Assembly: GCF_019645855.1 (NCBI RefSeq)
Contig: NZ_CP080999.1
Span: 1,860,001-1,924,000, forward strand
Source: Mycobacterium malmoense
GTDB taxonomy: Bacteria > Actinomycetota > Actinomycetes > Mycobacteriales > Mycobacteriaceae
DNA: 64,000 nucleotides
Direction: 5' to 3'
Both the position numbers and the translations under genes were made by a program. Shown here in pieces: positions 60,579-64,000 of the stretch (within the stretch, counting starts at the first letter, position 1; every line of letters begins with the position of its first letter). A model generated the notes under the pieces. It was not told the DNA's origin. It did no database searches and saw nothing but the letters and a program-made list of their open reading frames with translations.

Positions 60579-61868
60579 TCAGCTCAAGACGAAATACCGC
60601 AACCACAGGTACAGCGCGGACAGCCCGACGGACGTCAACGTCACGACCATCCCCTTGCGGGTGAATTCCCAAAAGGAGATGGGACTGTCGGCGCGCCGGG
60701 CGATTCCGAGGATGACGACGTTGGCGCTGGCGCCGACCGCGGTGAGGTTGCCGCCGAGGTCGGTGCCCAAGACAAGCGCCCACCACAGCGCCTGCTGATG
60801 GACATGGCTCCCGATCGATGGGAGCAGTTGGGCGACGATCGGCGCCATCGTCGCGGCGTACGGGACATTGTTGATGATGCCGCTGAGCACGAACGACGCG
60901 GCGAGGATCAACATCGTCGTCAGCAGAGCGTGCCCGCCGGTCGCCTCGGTGGCCCACCGCGCCAGCTGATTGACGACGCCGGTCTTCACCAGCGCGCCCA
61001 CCATAACGAACAGGCCGGCGAAGAACAGCAGCGTGTCCCATTCGACGCCGGCCAGATAATCCGAGTGTTCCACCCCGGAAATCACGATGAGAATGCCGGC
61101 GCCCAGCAGGGCCACCAGCGACGGTTCCATATGTATTGCGGAGTGGGCGACGAACCCGGCCAGCACCGCCGCCAGGACGACGCCGCATTTGATGAGCAGC
61201 CGCGGGTCGCGGATGGCCTCACGCTCTTCCAGCGACATGACGTCGGCGACCCGCTCGGGATCGACGGCGAACGCGCCCGGGAACAGGCGCGGTAACAGCG
61301 CGGCGAAGACGCCGATGATGACGATCACGATCGGGGCCAGGTGGATCAGAAAGTCGTTGAAGCTCAGGCCCGCCCGGCTGGCAATGATGATGCTGGGCGG
61401 ATCGCCGATCAGTGTCGCCGTGCCGCCGATGTTCGACGCGAACGCCTCGGCCATCAAGAACGGCGCCGGCCCGATCGCCAGCCGGTCGCACACCAGCAGC
61501 GTGACCGGGGCGATCAACAACACCGTCGTCACGTTGTCCAGCAAGGCCGACGCGACCGCGGTGACCAACACCAGCAGGATCATGATGCGCAGCGGGGAGC
61601 CGCGGGCGCGTTTGGCGGCCCAGATCGCCGTGTATTCGAACACGCCGGTCTGCCGCAACACGCTGACGATGATCATCATGCCGAGCAGCAAAAACAAGAC
61701 GTCCCAATCGATTCCGGTGTCGCGGGAGTAGAACACGTCGTCGGAATTGATCACCGGCAAGACGATCATGATCGCCGCGCCCGCCAGCGCCACCGTCGTC
61801 TTGTGGACGCGATCGCTGGCGATCAGCGCATAGGCTATGACGAACACAGCGACCGCGACGATGCTCAT
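60579..61868 (-). CDS. ArsB/NhaD-superfamily ion permease (Rv2684 type)
   Basis: 429 residues, eleven or twelve membrane helices, ion-transporter superfamily of ArsB and P protein. Two repeats carry the conserved hairpins ASALLDNVTTVLLIAPVTLL and LSGIINNVPYAATMAPIVAQL; FASNIGGTATLIGDPPSIIIASRAG and LGTDLGGNLTAVGASANVVILG are the paired transport motifs. Substrate (arsenite, anion or Na+) cannot be assigned. ATG 61868 has AGGACA upstream. M. tuberculosis has two adjacent copies (arsA, arsB1) as I recall; only one is here. The CBS gene lies 30 nt upstream, same operon. Confidence 0.88.
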   Translation of the reverse strand: MSIVAVAVFVIAYALIASDRVHKTTVALAGAAIMIVLPVINSDDVFYSRDTGIDWDVLFLLLGMMIIVSVLRQTGVFEYTAIWAAKRARGSPLRIMILLVLVTAVASALLDNVTTVLLIAPVTLLVCDRLAIGPAPFLMAEAFASNIGGTATLIGDPPSIIIASRAGLSFNDFLIHLAPIVIVIIGVFAALLPRLFPGAFAVDPERVADVMSLEEREAIRDPRLLIKCGVVLAAVLAGFVAHSAIHMEPSLVALLGAGILIVISGVEHSDYLAGVEWDTLLFFAGLFVMVGALVKTGVVNQLARWATEATGGHALLTTMLILAASFVLSGIINNVPYAATMAPIVAQLLPSIGSHVHQQALWWALVLGTDLGGNLTAVGASANVVILGIARRADSPISFWEFTRKGMVVTLTSVGLSALYLWLRYFVLS

Positions 61869-61898
61869 CGATTGTCCTGTGTGCTCAAGGGTTTGGCG

Positions 61899-62342
61899 TC
61901 AGTGTTTTAAAGCCGCGGCCAGTAGGCGCGAGGCGGTAATGACGCCGACCAAGGTCTTGTCCTTGACGACGGCGATCAGCGGGCTTCGCAGCCGCGCCAT
62001 CACCGCGGCCACCTCGATGATCGTGTCGTCCGCATGGGCCCACGGCACATTGGTCAGGTGGTCCGGCAGCATGTCGCCGACCGTCTTGCCGCCCAACTTA
62101 TCCGCGGCGCGGTCGGCCACGGATTCGGTGAGCACGCCGGCCAGCGAAGGATCGTCTTGCACGTATTTCGGCACGATGAAGCGGACGACCTGGGAAGCCG
62201 GCAGCACCGCGAAGGGTTGTCCGGAGCGGTCGGTGACGACGATCCCGGGCAGGCGGTGCTCGGCGAGCAGGCGGGCGGCGTCGAGGGCATCAGAGTCGAC
62301 GGTGACCACCGGGAAGTCCTCGGCGAGTTCCGCGGCGCGCAT
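61899..62342 (-). CDS. CBS-domain protein (Rv2683)
   Basis: 147 residues with two CBS motifs (DFPVVTVDSDALDAARLLAEHRLPGIVVTD; WAHADDTIIEVAAVMARLRSPLIAVVKDKTLVGVITASRLL), a Bateman pair that usually binds adenosyl nucleotides and regulates partner proteins. Located upstream of the ArsB-type permease in one operon, so it may gate that transporter (inference). ATG 62342 follows TATTGT by 7 nt. Divergent from dxs. Confidence 0.85.
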   Translation of the reverse strand: MRAAELAEDFPVVTVDSDALDAARLLAEHRLPGIVVTDRSGQPFAVLPASQVVRFIVPKYVQDDPSLAGVLTESVADRAADKLGGKTVGDMLPDHLTNVPWAHADDTIIEVAAVMARLRSPLIAVVKDKTLVGVITASRLLAAALKH

Positions 62343-62349
62343 AGTGCAG

Positions 62350-62355
62350 ACAATA
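62350..62355 (-). promoter_or_regulatory. -10 box for leaderless CBS gene
   Basis: On the minus strand TATTGT ends 7 nt before the ATG at 62342. Confidence 0.5.
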
Positions 62356-62420
62356 CGGCGAGAAGCGGTCCAGCCCGCCGGGTGGCCGCGTTAAGCGGTA
62401 GTGATTCGGCGGTCGCTGCG

Positions 62421-62426
62421 TAGACT
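62421..62426 (+). promoter_or_regulatory. -10 box for leaderless dxs
   Basis: TAGACT ends 6 nt before the ATG at 62433, with no Shine-Dalgarno sequence. Confidence 0.55.
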
Positions 62427-62432
62427 GACGGG

Positions 62433-64000
62433 ATGCTGGAACAGATCCGCGGGCCCGCCGATCTGCAGCACCTTTCCCAACAGCAGCTACGCGATCTGGC
62501 TGCCGAGATTCGCGAGTTCCTGATCCACAAGGTTGCCGCCACCGGGGGGCACCTGGGGCCCAACCTCGGCGTCGTCGAGCTGACGCTGGCGCTGCACCGG
62601 GTGTTCGACTCGCCGCACGACCCGATCATCTTCGACACCGGTCACCAGGCTTATGTCCACAAGGTACTGACGGGACGCTGCCAGGACTTCGAGAGCCTGC
62701 GCAAGAAGGGTGGGCTGTCGGGATATCCGTCGCGCGCCGAGAGCGAACACGACTGGGTGGAGTCCAGCCACGCCAGCGCGGCGTTGTCGTATGCCGACGG
62801 CTTGGCCAAGGCGTTCGAGTTGACCGGGCACCGCAACCGGCACGTGGTCGCCGTGGTGGGCGACGGCGCGCTCACCGGCGGCATGTGCTGGGAGGCGCTG
62901 AACAACATCGCCGCCTCCCGCCGCCCGGTGATCATCGTGGTCAACGACAACGGCCGCAGCTATGCGCCCACGATCGGCGGCGTCGCCGACCGCCTGGCCA
63001 CGCTGCGGTTGCAGCCGGTCTACGAGCAGGCCCTGGAGAAGGGCCGCGACGCGGTGCGCTCGCTGCCCCTTATCGGCGGGATCGCCTACCGCTTCATGCA
63101 CAGCGTCAAGGCCGGCATCAAGGACTCCCTGTCGCCGCAGCTGCTGTTCACCGACCTCGGCCTGAAATACGTCGGCCCGGTCGACGGCCACGACGAACGC
63201 GCCGTGGAGGCCGCGCTGCGCCATGCCCGTGGCTTCGGCCGCCCGGTGATCGTGCACGTGGTGACCCGCAAGGGCATGGGCTACCCGCCGGCCGAGAACG
63301 ACGAGGCCGAGCAGATGCATCAATGCGGTGTCATCGACCCGCTGACCGGGGCGGCCACCTCGGTGAGCGCGCCCAGCTGGACGGCGGCGTTCTCCGACGC
63401 GCTGATCGAGTACGGCGCCAAACGCCGGGACATCGTCGCCATCACCGCGGCCATGCCGGGCCCGACCGGGCTGGCCCCGTTCGGGGAGCGGTACCCGGAC
63501 CGGTTGTTCGACGTCGGCATCGCCGAGCAGCACGCGTTGACGTCGGCGGCCGGGCTGGCGATGGGCGGGCTGCACCCCGTGGTGGCGGTCTATTCGACCT
63601 TCCTCAACCGGGCGTTCGACCAGGTCATGATGGATGTGGCGCTGCACAAGCTGCCCGTGACCCTGATCCTGCATCGCGCCGGCATCACCGGCCCCGACGG
63701 CGCCAGCCACAACGGCATGTGGGACCTGTCGATGCTGAGCATCGTGCCCGGGATGCGGGTGGCCGCACCCAGGGATGCCGCCCGGTTGCGTGAGGAACTC
63801 GGGGAGGCGCTCGACATGAACGACGGCCCGACGGCGATACGGTTCCCCAAAGGCGATGTGGGCGAAGACATTCCGGCCCTCGAGCGTCGCGGGTTGGGCG
63901 TCTCGGCCGTGGACGTGCTCGCGGTGCCGGCCGGCGGATTGAACCACGACGTGCTGCTGGTCGCCATCGGCGCGTTCGCGCCGATGGCGCTGCAGGTGGC
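62433..64000 (+). CDS. dxs: Dxs, 1-deoxy-D-xylulose-5-phosphate synthase (3' end outside window)
   Basis: First enzyme of the MEP isoprenoid pathway, joining pyruvate and glyceraldehyde-3-phosphate on thiamine diphosphate. 522 codons are visible; I recall about 638 for M. tuberculosis Dxs1, so some 115 are missing. Motifs: DTGHQAYVHKVLTGR, TPP-binding GDGALTGGMCWEALNNIA...VVNDN, RKGMGYPPAENDEAEQMH, and GIAEQHALTSAAGLA with the catalytic Glu. The start MLEQIRGPADLQHLS is conserved and lies 6 nt after TAGACT. It supplies precursors of menaquinone and decaprenyl phosphate. Divergent from the CBS/permease operon. Confidence 0.97.
   Translation, partial: MLEQIRGPADLQHLSQQQLRDLAAEIREFLIHKVAATGGHLGPNLGVVELTLALHRVFDSPHDPIIFDTGHQAYVHKVLTGRCQDFESLRKKGGLSGYPSRAESEHDWVESSHASAALSYADGLAKAFELTGHRNRHVVAVVGDGALTGGMCWEALNNIAASRRPVIIVVNDNGRSYAPTIGGVADRLATLRLQPVYEQALEKGRDAVRSLPLIGGIAYRFMHSVKAGIKDSLSPQLLFTDLGLKYVGPVDGHDERAVEAALRHARGFGRPVIVHVVTRKGMGYPPAENDEAEQMHQCGVIDPLTGAATSVSAPSWTAAFSDALIEYGAKRRDIVAITAAMPGPTGLAPFGERYPDRLFDVGIAEQHALTSAAGLAMGGLHPVVAVYSTFLNRAFDQVMMDVALHKLPVTLILHRAGITGPDGASHNGMWDLSMLSIVPGMRVAAPRDAARLREELGEALDMNDGPTAIRFPKGDVGEDIPALERRGLGVSAVDVLAVPAGGLNHDVLLVAIGAFAPMALQV

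Overview
The window is chromosomal DNA from a slow-growing Mycobacterium. It is about two-thirds G+C, GTG starts are common, and gene content and order match the Mycobacterium tuberculosis segment from thyX (Rv2754c) to dxs1 (Rv2682c), read in the opposite direction to H37Rv numbering. Rv names are from memory. Several M. tuberculosis genes are missing at their usual places: the PE_PGRS gene and Rv2742c after the psp genes, a TerC-type gene after fadE20, and the second arsenite-permease paralog with its neighbouring ABC transporter. Several genes not expected there are present, and mycobacterial repeats lie in the gaps. The species cannot be named from this window; the layout resembles the M. 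avium complex or a relative.

Layout. 1-9333: thyX (5' end cut off), dapA, RNase J, a leftward methyltransferase/SDR/monooxygenase operon, ftsK, argA, pgsA3. 9338-11565: the envelope-stress operon clgR-pspA-pspM with a SigE-type promoter. 11580-14591: DUF5313 gene, ephG, glycosyltransferase, DUF3046 gene, FhuF-like Fe-S protein. 14592-17624: recA, carrying a 437-codon intein, and recX, driven by a LexA box and a PafBC-type promoter. 17628-19661: an NmrA-type reductase divergent from a double Lrp/AsnC regulator. 19658-31128: miaB, DUF349 protein, two tandem DMT-type membrane proteins, miaA, dapF, hflX, fadE20. 31617-35953: LGFP-repeat membrane protein, lexA divergent from chiZ, nrdR. 35981-43480: nitrobindin, PhzF-like and hydrolase genes, a lipoprotein serine protease, sthA, ideR. 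43613-48846: sigB, small DUF genes and sigA. 49025-62342: ppgK, suhB, cei, dut, the TrkA-type pair ceoB/ceoC with a permease, an rRNA/tRNA methyltransferase, an ArsB-like permease and a CBS protein. 62433-64000: dxs, cut by the window end.

Themes. DNA damage (recA, recX, lexA, chiZ, dut, nrdR, thyX), envelope stress and sigma factors (clgR, psp genes, sigB, sigA), metal and redox control (ideR, sthA, nitrobindin), and lysine/peptidoglycan and isoprenoid precursors (dapA, dapF, dxs) are interleaved. Many transcripts look leaderless: a TANNNT box ends 5-8 nt before an ATG or GTG. I saw no tRNA, rRNA, CRISPR array, insertion sequence or prophage.

The most notable items are the RecA intein at the M. 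tuberculosis insertion site with both endonuclease aspartates kept, a family of long intergenic palindromes (one swallowing the hflX stop codon), a MIRU linking dut to the next gene, a divergent promoter in which two -10 boxes overlap, and LexA-like direct repeats bracketing a -10 box upstream of chiZ.
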